This document shows positions 61,107 through 64,000 of a stretch of 64,000 nt of DNA, piece by piece; positions within the stretch are counted from its first letter, which is position 1, and each line of letters begins with the position of its first letter. A model generated the notes under the pieces. That model worked only from the letters and a program-made list of their open reading frames with translations. It was not told the DNA's origin and did no database searches. The stretch lies in NCBI GenBank assembly GCA_005784505.1, contig VCAZ01000022.1:4654195-4718194 (forward strand). Reading direction: 5' to 3'. Position numbers and translations under genes: made by a program. This stretch comes from Bagarius yarrelli. Its lineage: Eukaryota > Chordata > Actinopteri > Siluriformes > Sisoridae.

Positions 61107-63638
61107 GGCTGGACGATATGGCAAAAATGTAATCTTGATCAGTTTTTTTTACCGTATTGATTGAAAACGATAACTAGTTTGATATATAGTGAAAGTTCTA
61201 AAAGAGTATCCCAACAATGACTGACGCTAGACAGATTAAAGGGTTCATTAAATGCTTTTTAAAGTATAGTTTATTAACAAAAACAGATCAAACATTTGGT
61301 CTTGAAAAATTAAGACTTACTAAAATAAACACAACACAGTACTACCACCTCAGCTAAAAGCTGTAAGTTTGGTGTAATGAATCTGTCCTTTTTTTTCAAG
61401 AACAGCGTCCTAACATTATAGTTTTAAGTGCATGACATACAAGTAAAGTGCAGCGGCCATTTTGTTTGTTTTCTGTAGCGGTTGCTTTGTGTTCGAATAA
61501 AGCATCGAAATTGGCAGCTCTCTCGCAGCTGCCATTTTGTTTATTTTGTGTAGCGGTTGCTTTGTGTTAGCACAGATGTCACAAATCGTATGCTGAGCTC
61601 ATTCGTGGATGTTTATCAACATATAAATCTGTATAGACCACATATGTCACTGAATTTGATGCTTGTATCAGGTAGCCACATGATTTTTATGGATTTTGTA
61701 TCCTGTGTTTATTGCAGCTTATAATAGTTTTATTAAATCACAATGATGTTTAGTGCTGTATGACACAAAGATATCACTCAGTGTTCCAAGGGGAGGACAG
61801 TAACACGTTAATATTTTTTAATCCATATCGTGTAAAAATGTCCAGAGCTTATCATCGTTATAGACATCAAGTTTATCACGATTTAATATGATATCATTTA
61901 TCAGCCTAGTCCTAGTATGCGTATATGATATGCATGAACAGATAGACCAGACCCTAACCCTATTGTTGATTTAAGATGTAAAAATCAAAAACAATGTGTA
62001 AGTAGTTCATCTGGAGACCAATGCTGGTCAGTACATATTTAAAGTACTGATCAGCCAACACCAACAGCTAGCTAACTTATTTACGAAGTATTAACTTGCC
62101 ATCCTGCACCATTGTGCTAGATTCTAAAGCATGTCTTATATTTTATTTGTTTGGTGATATCATTTCCAAGGACCAAGAAGAGCGCAGAAAAAACCCATCC
62201 TATTCTGGACTAAAGAGGTAATTCTAGGAACGGGGGTGGGGTGGGGGTGTGGCTCAATGGAGATTAAAGTCTGTTGGTTTGATTCCCAGCACCACCAAGT
62301 TACCACTGCTGGGCGCCTAAGCAAGGCTCCTAACCCCATGTGCTTACCTTTATAAATGAGATAAATGTGAGTTGCTCTGGATAAGGGTGTCTGCCAGATG
62401 CTGTAAAAATGTAAAAACGCAAGATGAAAGGATCTCCCCAGCTGAGCTCTAATAGTCCTGTGCCACTAGGAGTAGTATTTAGGCGAGCGTTGCCACTTCT
62501 GCTGCATTCACCTGGGACACAAGCACCACCTCAACATCTGTGTGTGTTTATTTGTCCTTCGTGAGTTTAGTTTAAATGTATTCTTTTTTTTTTTTCAAGG
62601 CCCTCCTTTGAAGTGGCAACGATCCCACCCCATCCTGAACGTGTTCACAATTTCCTGATGCTCTTCTGGCAGCCGATATCCATACTTCTCCCTGGAATGC
62701 CTCAAGTGAAGAAAAGCCAAGGAGCTGCCAACCCCTTGTGTTAGTAGTGTTGCACAAACATCACAGATCCCAACCTGAGATAGGGTTTATTTATAGCATT
62801 TTAGAGAATTAATGAAGCATCGAAATTGGCAGCTCTCTCGGAGCAGGGCTTTGTGCCTGAGCGCGTTTCATTGTGTTCGAGGTCAAGTCCAGCAGCTTGC
62901 ACCATCAAACAGTCCTCACTGGCTTCTCTAATAGGGGTTTCTATTCTCTGATATGGCAACCAATGTCTCCGCTCACTCTGCTTCCTTTTTTAGTCATCTG
63001 TACCCTTTATATTTGAAATGTGGCAAAGCAGTCAGTCCCTGTGTTTTTTCAGCCTCCTAAAATGAGAAGTGGCAGCAGTGCCTGATCTCATCCCCGTCAA
63101 CCTACTGTGAGTAACTGACCTTTGATTTGCGCTAATTTGGCTCATTAAATCAAAACACTGACCTTTGTGGATTGCCTGCTTTTGATGTTGAACCCTTGAG
63201 GCTGAGAGATCAGATGGGGCGGTTTCTTCTTTCTTCTTCTTGGCCAGGCTGAACACAAGTGTTCCACCAGTTATGCTTTTCCCTATTTTCAGGGTCAACT
63301 TGTGATATTCAACACCTGTTTCGTAATGCTTGCCAACGAAATGTAAAACATTGTCTTCTGTTTATTTTAATTGCTGCTGCATGATAGTAATTTATGTGTG
63401 ATTCCAGACCCTCAGCGAGCTGGAGTCCCAGGTGCACACGCTAAGAGAGGAGCTGCTTGCGGCTCACGCGCAGAGGAAACAGCAGCTGTCTGAGTTGGGC
63501 CTACTGCGCGAGGACGAGCGGCAGCGTGCTGCCCAGGAACAGGAGGTGGCATTAAGTCGTGTCCGGGCCGAGATGGAGCGTGTCCGCCTTGATCTGGAGA
63601 GAAGCCACACTGCAGAGAGGGAACTCACTCAGGAGAAG
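14987..63638 (+). CDS. cep112: CEP112 (CCDC46) centrosomal coiled-coil protein, partial, 13 internal exons
   Basis: This is the joined coding region of thirteen exons. The junctions are 14987-15073, 19286-19385, 19692-19810, 21879-22022, 27449-27603, 27926-28055, 33504-33596, 33797-33856, 35360-35439, 45783-45918, 49339-49446, 52495-52677 and 63408-63638. Spliced, they give 542 codons with no stop, rich in Glu, Lys, Gln and Leu with heptad spacing, so one long coiled coil. Recognisable stretches include [53 protein letters not shown] and [13 protein letters not shown], which match vertebrate CEP112 in the same order. The family is known as a centrosome component, and human loss of function has been reported with sperm head-tail attachment defects. 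The human protein is about 955 residues as I remember it, so this is somewhat over half. The N-terminal region (DUF4485 in the family), the start codon and the C-terminal exons are outside. No frameshift or stop is seen. An unrelated coiled-coil protein is unlikely because the exon order is colinear. Confidence 0.93.
15339..15377. repeat. GT microsatellite
   Basis: About 19 GT units inside a CEP112 intron. Confidence 0.95.
15396..15560. mobile_element. CGATAT-type interspersed repeat
   Basis: GGGCTGGGAAAAAATATC, ACAGCTTACTATCGCGATAT and CAGTGTTTTCGAAGTAAGCA with GATACGATATACGATTTTTA. It shares several blocks in order with 46236-46500. It looks like a non-autonomous DNA element, but the family is not certain. 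Confidence 0.5.
18640..18762 (-). mobile_element. SINE (type 1) fragment
   Basis: The + strand shows GGGCCTTGCTCAGGGGCC, TTGGCAGCTCGATGGTCC and CACCTGATCCACCGAGCTAA, the family in reverse. Confidence 0.65.
19286..19385 (+). CDS. cep112: CEP112 exon 2 of window (phase 0-1)
   Basis: The acceptor is TGCTTTTTAG and the donor is AAAAAAG|GTGAGA. The exon is 100 bases and begins [16 protein letters not shown], ending in VKALEKK plus one base of a Val codon completed by the next exon. It is a Lys/Glu-rich coiled-coil segment. The intron after it is only 306 bases, so exons 2 and 3 sit close together, and together they are phase-symmetric. The segment [17 protein letters not shown] is the fish counterpart of the human CEP112 stretch at the same place. 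Confidence 0.93.
19613..19670. repeat. CT microsatellite serving as the pyrimidine tract of exon 3
   Basis: CTCTCTCC, TTCCCTCTCTCTCTCTC and ACTCTCTCACTCTTTCTC run almost up to the acceptor CACAG at 19691. No other pyrimidine tract is available for this exon. Confidence 0.85.
19692..19810 (+). CDS. cep112: CEP112 exon 3 of window (phase 1-0)
   Basis: The exon begins after TCTCGCCCACAG. It completes a Val codon with the previous exon and reads [20 protein letters not shown] onward to FLKNEWEKK. The donor is AAG|GTACGG. The 119 bases restore phase 0. The polypyrimidine tract before it is an almost pure CT microsatellite (19613-19670), which is unusual for a splice acceptor and could vary in length between individuals. 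The exon encodes coiled coil with a single Cys. Confidence 0.94.
20434..20677 (-). mobile_element. hAT derivative fragment, same family
   Basis: The + strand shows GGCCAAAATGCTGCCATACA, CCCGCTAGCCATCGTTAACT, CCGGTCATGTGAACACGACT and GCAATTAATCCACGGGCCAA, which is the complement of the family. The outer end is lost where a TA repeat begins. Confidence 0.75.
20678..20752. repeat. TA microsatellite, 75 bp
   Basis: An uninterrupted TA run directly at the broken end of the hAT fragment. Confidence 0.95.
21722..21812 (-). mobile_element. Short SINE remnant
   Basis: TACATTTACATTTCTGGCAT, GGCAAATGCC and CTTGCACAGGGGCCAGGAAT recall the reversed SINE tail and body with internal loss. Confidence 0.45.
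21879..22022 (+). CDS. cep112: CEP112 exon 4 of window (48 codons, phase 0-0)
   Basis: The acceptor is TTTTTTACTGATAG and the donor is ACT|GTAAGT, a consensus donor. The exon reads [20 protein letters not shown], then [20 protein letters not shown], ending in GTQARAT. The [10 protein letters not shown] stretch is identical to the human protein as I remember it and is one of the strongest identifiers of the gene. A SINE fragment on the opposite strand (21722-21812) lies about 65 bases upstream of the acceptor. Confidence 0.95.
23880..24980 (-). pseudogene. Tc1/mariner-like relic interrupted by a SINE
   Basis: The + strand has GGTGCTCAATAGGGTTCAGG before the SINE. After it come CTCATCAGACCACAGGACAT, GCAAACTGTTTGCGGGCTTT, CTTTGCCATAAGGTGCCATG and TACTTTTGTTGCCAGC. 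This is a fish Tc1/mariner family that I recognise by its antisense text and its terminal (A)CTTTTGTTGCCAGC block. Part of the middle is deleted at the SINE site. No intact frame remains. Confidence 0.65.
23984..24243 (+). mobile_element. tRNA-derived SINE (type 2), nearly full length, nested in a Tc1-like relic
   Basis: In order: GGTGGCTCAAATGGTTAAGG, GGGTTCAAGCCC, CCACTGTTGGGTCCTTGAGC, CTCCAGGGGCGCTGTATCAT, CCCAACTTACTAAGATGGG, CATTTCATTGGCTCTGTAC and AATGACAATAAATTGAATAT. The tail continues as a TACTTA repeat. The flanking sequences on both sides belong to one Tc1/mariner-like element, and ATCTTA occurs at both borders as a possible target duplication. Confidence 0.85.
25307..25339. repeat. 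CA microsatellite
   Basis: ACACACACACACACACACAG, then ACACACACACAC. Confidence 0.9.
26067..26212. repeat. Compound AT/TA and GT repeat
   Basis: Palindromic AT-rich runs (TATATATATAATATATATAT and similar) lead into about 22 GT units at 26168-26212. The AT part can fold on itself. Confidence 0.9.
26531..26936 (+). mobile_element. hAT derivative, same family as 58884-59263, diverged
   Basis: TAGCGGCACAAGGATCAC at the left, GGATTAATTGCTGCTTTT, GCAGTCGTTAAATGCTAATC, CATGTATGGAAGCATTTTGG and GTTTTGTGATCCGTTG run in the same order as in the younger copy. Its start codon region is altered. Confidence 0.8.
27449..27603 (+). CDS. cep112: CEP112 exon 5 of window (phase 0-2)
   Basis: The acceptor is TCCTTGTGTAG and the donor is TCCAG|GTACAC. 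The 155 bases begin [20 protein letters not shown], include [15 protein letters not shown] and end in ELQEANS plus two bases of an Arg codon. Base composition is clearly richer in G+C than the surrounding intron. The donor runs straight into a CA repeat (GTACACACACACACAC), so the U1 pairing region is itself microsatellite. The two bases left over are completed by the next exon, 322 bases downstream. Confidence 0.94.
27604..27620 (+). promoter_or_regulatory. CA repeat overlapping the donor of exon 5
   Basis: The intron begins GTACACACACACACACA. CA-rich intronic sequence next to donors is known to bind hnRNP L and influence splicing. Whether it does so here is inference. Confidence 0.6.
27926..28055 (+). 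CDS. cep112: CEP112 exon 6 of window (phase 2-0)
   Basis: The acceptor is GTATTTTAG and the donor is AAG|GTAGCC. The 130 bases complete an Arg codon and read [20 protein letters not shown], then [15 protein letters not shown] and EHALSAAK. The QEHALSA(A/S)K ending is a conserved CEP112 signature. Exons 5 and 6 together are a multiple of three bases (285). The intron downstream (5448 bases) holds the TAG array, the LINE with its minisatellite, and a Tc1-like element. Confidence 0.94.
28335..28592. repeat. Imperfect TAG-rich array, left part
   Basis: The array consists of GATAGTAGTAGTATT-like units with variants. The apparent Val/Ile- or Ser-rich reading frames are products of the trinucleotide repeat. 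Confidence 0.85.
28594..31085 (-). mobile_element. CR1/L2-like LINE, 5'-truncated, reverse-transcriptase part, with internal minisatellite
   Basis: Minus-strand frames carry [13 protein letters not shown] and [11 protein letters not shown] (29699-29959), the palm motifs of a non-LTR reverse transcriptase with the FADD/YADD-type active site. Nearer the 3' end is [18 protein letters not shown] (29156-29344), a conserved C-terminal block of the class. The + strand text right of the motifs (CTGATCAGAGGCCAATAACA) is the complement of the segment that encodes the LL-ASD part before the LDLSAAFD motif. The 3' end at 28594 shows an AATTT-type short tandem tail. Stops and shifts break the frame, so the copy is dead. 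A 25-bp array (30011-30800) replaces part of the element. Sequence at 30815-31080 is upstream LINE again. Both flanks are TAG-rich array. Confidence 0.75.
30011..30800. repeat. 25-bp minisatellite grown from LINE coding sequence
   Basis: Units starting CCAGTGCTGTCTCTGTGC and ending in TATGGTG or TATGGTA lie at exactly 25-base steps at 30011, 30036, 30061, 30086, 30111 and 30136. The middle is scrambled with deletions, and regular units return at about 30491-30590. The first unit sits exactly where the antisense of the HSTETAL segment of L2-like reverse transcriptases should be. Because 25 is not a multiple of three, all three forward frames stay open and give apparent Cys/Leu-rich frames of 129-195 codons, which I do not regard as genes. 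Confidence 0.85.
31098..31331. repeat. Imperfect TAG-rich array, right part
   Basis: It is made of the same unit (TATTGATAGTAGTAG and variants) on the same strand as the array at 28335-28592. It may be the other half of one array split by the LINE. Confidence 0.85.
31940..33085 (-). pseudogene. Tc1-like transposon relic, minus strand
   Basis: Minus-strand frames contain [18 protein letters not shown], then [24 protein letters not shown] (32339-32551) and, further on, [20 protein letters not shown] (31969-32178). These are in the order expected for a Tc1-type DDE transposase (WSDE block, K-AS-MVWG block, C-terminal QLE..I.QEWD block). The DE of the first catalytic block reads DV, and frames are broken, so it is dead. 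Ends are approximate. Confidence 0.75.
33310..33400. mobile_element. Tc1-type terminal remnant
   Basis: AAAGTATTTGCAGACATTTT and AGGTGTCCACAAACTTTGGA with CCATATAGTGTA resemble the ends of a short Tc1-derived element (two facing terminal segments). It ends about 100 bases before exon 7. Confidence 0.5.
33504..33596 (+). CDS. cep112: CEP112 exon 7 of window (31 codons, phase 0-0)
   Basis: The acceptor is TTTGCTGTCAG and the donor is AAG|GTAAAT. The exon reads [20 protein letters not shown] followed by [11 protein letters not shown]. It is coiled coil and matches the human ASSMIEELEQNVCQLKQQL region in order. A Tc1-type terminal remnant lies about 100 bases upstream. The next intron is only 200 bases. 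Confidence 0.94.
33797..33856 (+). CDS. cep112: CEP112 exon 8 of window (20 codons, phase 0-0)
   Basis: This is a small 60-base exon with acceptor TTGACTAG and donor AAG|GTAATA. It encodes [20 protein letters not shown]. It was too short for an ATG-based search, but it fits between exons 7 and 9 in frame and corresponds to the human NKFQMEKSHLKHIYEKK region. The acceptor lies behind a T-rich stretch. Because it is symmetric, skipping it would remove 20 residues (almost three heptads) without a frameshift. Confidence 0.9.
33857..35359 (+). other. CEP112 intron (1503 bp)
   Basis: A TA repeat at about 34287-34364 is the main feature. The remainder is AT-rich apart from about 150 bases of more balanced sequence before exon 9. 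No mobile element is recognised. Confidence 0.65.
34287..34364. repeat. AT microsatellite, about 78 bp
   Basis: An AT run with one TTA interruption near 34349. Confidence 0.95.
35360..35439 (+). CDS. cep112: CEP112 exon 9 of window (phase 0-2)
   Basis: The acceptor is GTCCTGCTGCAG and the donor is ATCAG|GTGAGG. The 80 bases read [18 protein letters not shown] then SMKLEEAI plus two bases of an Arg codon. It corresponds to the human DLQSELDKGKEDTQKKIHKFEEAL region. The following intron is 10343 bases and begins with a Tc1-like element only about 175 bases downstream. The remaining codon is completed by the exon at 45783. Confidence 0.92.
35616..37327 (+). mobile_element. Tc1-like transposon with both TIRs and TA flanks, SINE inside
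   Basis: The left end CAGTGCCCTCCACAATTCTT and the right end ATGATTGTGGAGGGCACCG are inverted copies, and TA stands outside each (35614-35615 and 37328-37329). That is the mariner/Tc1 insertion signature. Inside, + strand pieces read [20 protein letters not shown] (helix-turn-helix region), [16 protein letters not shown] (first catalytic Asp block) and [13 protein letters not shown] (last block). The ORF is broken by stops and by the SINE at 36692-37043. Removing the SINE leaves about 1.36 kb, normal for the class. Confidence 0.9.
36692..37043 (+). mobile_element. SINE (type 1) with duplicated head, inserted in a Tc1-like element
   Basis: GGTTAAGGTGTTGGATTACC and GGTTGTGGGTTCGATTCCC are followed by a second TTTCGATTCCCAGCC, then CCTTAACCCCCAATTGCTCA, GTAAGTCGCTCTGGATAAGG and AAATGTAAATG. 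The repeated B-box segment and C-rich middle make it longer than other copies. Tc1 coding sequence resumes directly on its right. Confidence 0.8.
37945..38017. repeat. Poly(C) tract, 73 bases with one A
   Basis: All C except A at 38003. The glycine-only frames on the minus strand come from this run. Such tracts are unstable and often inaccurate in assemblies. Confidence 0.95.
41890..41927. repeat. Tandem duplication, 19 bp x 2
   Basis: AAATGAACACTAAATTGTC occurs twice head to tail without mismatch. Confidence 0.9.
45783..45918 (+). CDS. cep112: CEP112 exon 10 of window (phase 2-0)
   Basis: The acceptor is CACTGTTCTCAG and the donor is CAG|GTGAGA. The 136 bases complete an Arg codon and read [20 protein letters not shown], then [19 protein letters not shown] and ADMKQQ. 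The FK(K/R)QVEL(S/N)SEK(A/V)YA stretch is a clear CEP112 match. A run of 41 T lies 50 bases downstream of the donor. Exons 9 and 10 together are 216 bases, a multiple of three. Confidence 0.95.
45969..46009. repeat. Poly(T), 41 bases
   Basis: A pure T run starting 51 bases after the donor of exon 10. It is probably the A tail of a minus-strand retrocopy or slippage, since no body of an element was recognised beside it. Confidence 0.9.
46236..46500. mobile_element. CGATAT-type interspersed repeat, second copy
   Basis: GCAGCTAACTATTGCGATAT, CAGCCATTGTTTTAGAAGCA and GCGATATATCGTGACGTGTA align with the copy near 15.4 kb, with about 70 extra bases in the middle. Confidence 0.5.
46570..46752 (+). 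mobile_element. tRNA-derived SINE (type 1)
   Basis: CCCAGTGGTTAAGGTGTTGG, GGTTTAATTCCCAGCCCC, CTGCCACCGCTTGGCTCC, CAACCCTCAACAGCTCA and GGGCATCTGCCAGATGTT occur in order. Confidence 0.8.
47244..47285 (+). mobile_element. SINE head fragment
   Basis: Only GTGGTAGCTCAGTGGTTAAG with GTGTCTGG is present. This is the tRNA-like start without body. Confidence 0.45.
47402..47590 (+). mobile_element. SINE (type 2-like), diverged
   Basis: GATGGCTCAGATGGTCAAGA, GGGGTTAAAGCCC, CTGCCACTGTTAGCCCCTTG and CTGTACAATGGCTAACC follow the type 2 order. Confidence 0.65.
47697..47852 (+). mobile_element. SINE (type 1)
   Basis: CAGTGATTAAGGCATTAGCC, GGGTTCAATTCCCAGCACC, CAAGCTGCCACTTCC, CCTCAACTGCTTAG and ATAAGGATGTCTGACAAATC occur in order. 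Confidence 0.7.
48893..49255. repeat. Degenerate TCTA/TCTG tetranucleotide array
   Basis: TCTATCTATCTGTCTGTCTG and variants over some 360 bases, interrupted at 49097-49135 by SINE sequence. It ends about 85 bases before exon 11. Confidence 0.85.
49097..49135 (+). mobile_element. SINE body fragment inside a TCTA/TCTG array
   Basis: The sequence GAACAAGGCCCTTAACTCCC, followed by AATTGCTTAGT, is the family middle, with tetranucleotide repeat on both sides. Confidence 0.55.
49339..49446 (+). CDS. cep112: CEP112 exon 11 of window (36 codons, phase 0-0)
   Basis: The acceptor is CTTGGTTTCAG and the donor is CAG|GTTAGT. The exon reads [20 protein letters not shown], then [16 protein letters not shown]. 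The first part is nearly identical to human CEP112 ([18 protein letters not shown]). The Met at its start is an internal residue following ADMKQQ of the previous exon. The exon is flanked by SINE pieces on both sides (a fragment about 200 bases upstream, a copy about 350 bases downstream). Confidence 0.96.
49796..49950 (+). mobile_element. SINE (type 1), diverged
   Basis: GTAGCGTAGTGGTTTAGGTG, TTGGACTACTAATTTGAA, ACCACTGCTTGGCCTCTGAG and ATTTGCTCAAATTTATAAAA occur in order. Confidence 0.65.
50457..50600 (+). mobile_element. SINE (type 2) 3' part, diverged
   Basis: CCAGCACCACCACGCTGCCA, AGCAAGGCCTTTAATCC and GGGCACTGTATCATGACTGA show the type 2 body. The head is missing. Confidence 0.5.
50727..50812 (-). 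mobile_element. SINE fragment
   Basis: The + strand shows GGGCCCAGAAGTGGCAGC, GGTCCTGGAAACTAGACAAC and TTAACCACTAATCCATGC, a reversed and diverged head and body. Confidence 0.5.
52495..52677 (+). CDS. cep112: CEP112 exon 12 of window (61 codons, phase 0-0)
   Basis: The acceptor is GTTGTCCAATCAG and the donor is CAG|GTACGT. The exon reads [18 protein letters not shown], then [31 protein letters not shown] and [15 protein letters not shown](K/R)THLLQQHN(A/T)EKDSLV is one of the best conserved parts of the protein. The frame is open for about 60 bases upstream of the acceptor, but that part ([12 protein letters not shown]) overlaps the pyrimidine tract and is read as intron. Confidence 0.96.
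56645..57130 (-). pseudogene. Tc1-like transposon fragment, same family as 13.1-14.06 kb
   Basis: The + strand begins ACAGTAAGAGAAACATTATT and TGATCCCCGCTGATTTTTGT, the terminal repeat. It continues with the antisense of the transposase C-terminus (ACCCTTGTCGGCAGTCACAG, CAACTCGAACCTTCAG, CTCCACAGATTTTCTATGGG). A stretch of the coding part is missing near 56955. The N-terminal half is absent. Confidence 0.75.
58250..58560 (+). mobile_element. Rex-like non-LTR reverse-transcriptase fragment
   Basis: From 58416 the frame reads [14 protein letters not shown], then [14 protein letters not shown]. This is the palm-region block of Rex/Babar-type LINEs in fish. The active-site stretch that should follow is missing or deleted, and GVSLSKNDK follows shortly after. 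No start codon is expected because it is an internal piece. Confidence 0.7.
58884..59263 (+). mobile_element. Short hAT derivative with TIRs and 8-bp target duplication
   Basis: The left end TAGCGGTGCAACGGATC and the right end (reverse complement TAGTGGTGCAACGGATC) form 17-base TIRs with one mismatch. The flanking octamers CTAGCTAC and CAAGCTAC differ at one base. An ATG at 59103 opens [20 protein letters not shown], then WKHFGF, the start of a BED zinc-finger transposase, and then stops matching. The element is 380 bases and cannot encode a transposase. It needs the enzyme of a full-length relative. Confidence 0.85.
59763..59850 (-). mobile_element. SINE 3' part (type 1)
   Basis: ACATTTACATTTACAGCAAC, CCAGAGCGACTTACATTT and GAGCAATTGGGGGTTAAGAG are the reversed tail. 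It lies between the two parts of a broken LINE. Confidence 0.7.
59868..60420 (+). mobile_element. 3' part of the Rex-like LINE
   Basis: In one frame [18 protein letters not shown] and [12 protein letters not shown] recall the C-terminal part of Rex-like reverse transcriptases, where SITVWYGNCTAS-like and LP(S/A)I.DIYT-like blocks occur. A TTTATTGC...TTTTTGCACATTTA 3' UTR-like stretch follows. A hAT derivative and a SINE lie between it and the palm fragment. Confidence 0.6.
61068..61101. repeat. GT microsatellite
   Basis: About 17 GT units immediately left of the short DNA element. Confidence 0.95.
61102..61917. mobile_element. Short DNA element with GGGCTGGACGATAT end
   Basis: The left end TTGGGCTGGACGATATGG and the right end ATATCATTTATCAGCCTAGT (complement related to GGCTGATAAATGATAT) suggest diverged terminal repeats about 0.8 kb apart. 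Inside, GCCATTTTGTTT and GTAGCGGTTGCTTTGTGTT occur twice within about 110 bases. No transposase frame was found. Confidence 0.45.
62243..62418 (+). mobile_element. tRNA-derived SINE (type 1)
   Basis: GTGTGGCTCAATGGAGATTA, GGTTTGATTCCCAGCACC, ACTGCTGGGCGCCTAAGCAA, GAGTTGCTCTGGATAAGG and GTCTGCCAGATGCTGTAAAA occur in order. Confidence 0.8.
63408..63638 (+). CDS. cep112: CEP112 exon 13 of window (77 codons, phase 0-0)
   Basis: The acceptor is GTGATTCCAG, with a rather poor pyrimidine tract, and the donor is AAG|GTGGGA. It is the longest exon seen. It reads [20 protein letters not shown], then [36 protein letters not shown] and [26 protein letters not shown](V/S)ELGLLRE is a CEP112 signature. 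G+C is much higher than in the introns, with many CGC, CGG and GCC codons. The C-terminal exons of the gene must lie beyond the right edge. Confidence 0.95.
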
Positions 63639-64000
63639 GTGGGATGAAACATCATGTTGGTTGATTGGCTGCTTGCAGTTGATTGGCTATTTTAAATTGC
63701 CACTATGCATGAATGACTTGACTGTGTACGTGTATTTGGTACGTAGCAATGGTACGGCATACTATCCTATACTGTATTCCTGACCCCCGAAAAAGATTTC
63801 ATGTTACCTTCAGCTTATATTGTAATGAACTCTAGGCTGTGATTAAGTGGGGGAACTTTTTATGCACTTGTTTAAATTACAGAAAAAATCCACCACCTGT
63901 GCTAAGACAATGTAAAGACGTAATACTCAATTCTCTAATTATCATCATTGAACTGCAGGATGTGTTGGGATGACAGAATAATCGATTATTAACTTGCTTC

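Larger units (their letters stand above)
52678..63407 (+). other. CEP112 intron (10730 bp)
   Basis: This is the longest intron in the window. It carries a unique G+C-richer block near 53030-53430, a minus-strand Tc1-like piece (about 56645-57130), a broken Rex-like LINE (58250-58560 and 59868-60420), a complete short hAT derivative, two SINEs, a GT repeat and a short DNA element (about 61102-61917). The 53450-56640 part shows nothing I recognise. Confidence 0.7.

Noticed and set aside
1..64000. CRISPR arrays, operons, prophage or other prokaryotic systems
   Set aside because: No spaced palindromic repeats, ribosome binding sites or long coding frames. The DNA is clearly vertebrate.

Overview
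The window is vertebrate nuclear DNA, almost certainly from a teleost fish. Short exons with GT/AG borders are spread over long AT-rich introns. The introns are full of fish-type repeats: tRNA-derived SINEs, several Tc1/mariner-like families, BED-finger hAT derivatives, CR1/L2-like and Rex-like LINE fragments, and many microsatellites. No bacterial-type genes, operons, CRISPR arrays or free-standing RNA genes were found. A siluriform or other otophysan is a reasonable guess from the SINE and Tc1 content, but I cannot prove the species.

The only host gene I can support is the middle and C-terminal part of CEP112 (centrosomal protein 112, also called CCDC46), on the + strand. Thirteen coding exons lie between 14987 and 63638. 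They join in frame with no gap into 542 codons of continuous coiled coil, colinear with the vertebrate CEP112 protein as I remember it. The start codon, N-terminal exons and last exons lie outside the window. Exons at 14987, 19286, 19692, 21879, 27449, 27926, 33504, 33797, 35360, 45783, 49339, 52495 and 63408 all have GT/AG junctions and compatible phases. Seven are symmetric (phase 0-0). The other six form three pairs that are symmetric together.

Layout: 1-14986 is upstream intron or flank. It holds seven SINE pieces, a LINE 3' end (about 8350-8910), a TC-rich satellite block (6.34-7.87 kb) and a decayed Tc1-like copy (about 13.1-14.06 kb). From 15 to 28 kb come exons 1-6 (numbered within the window), hAT-type remnants and a Tc1-like copy carrying a nested SINE. 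From 28.3 to 31.3 kb a TAG-rich array is split by a minus-strand LINE whose reverse-transcriptase region contains a 25-bp minisatellite. From 31.9 to 37.3 kb lie two more Tc1-like elements, one with both TIRs, TA flanks and an internal SINE, together with exons 7-9. The intron at 35440-45782 carries a 73-base poly(C) run and a long stretch without recognised repeats. From 46 to 51 kb there is a dense SINE cluster around exons 10-11. The last large intron (52678-63407) carries a Tc1 fragment, a broken Rex-like LINE, a complete short hAT derivative with TIRs and a target-site duplication, and another short DNA element, before the 77-codon exon 13.

The most interesting structures are the minisatellite that appears to have grown out of LINE coding sequence, the roughly 300-bp higher-order TC satellite, microsatellites placed directly at CEP112 splice sites, the hAT family with a BED-finger start, and a 26-base exact repeat shared by a transposon and the DNA upstream of exon 13. 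I see no convincing new gene system. All family names come from recognition of the sequence, not from a database search.
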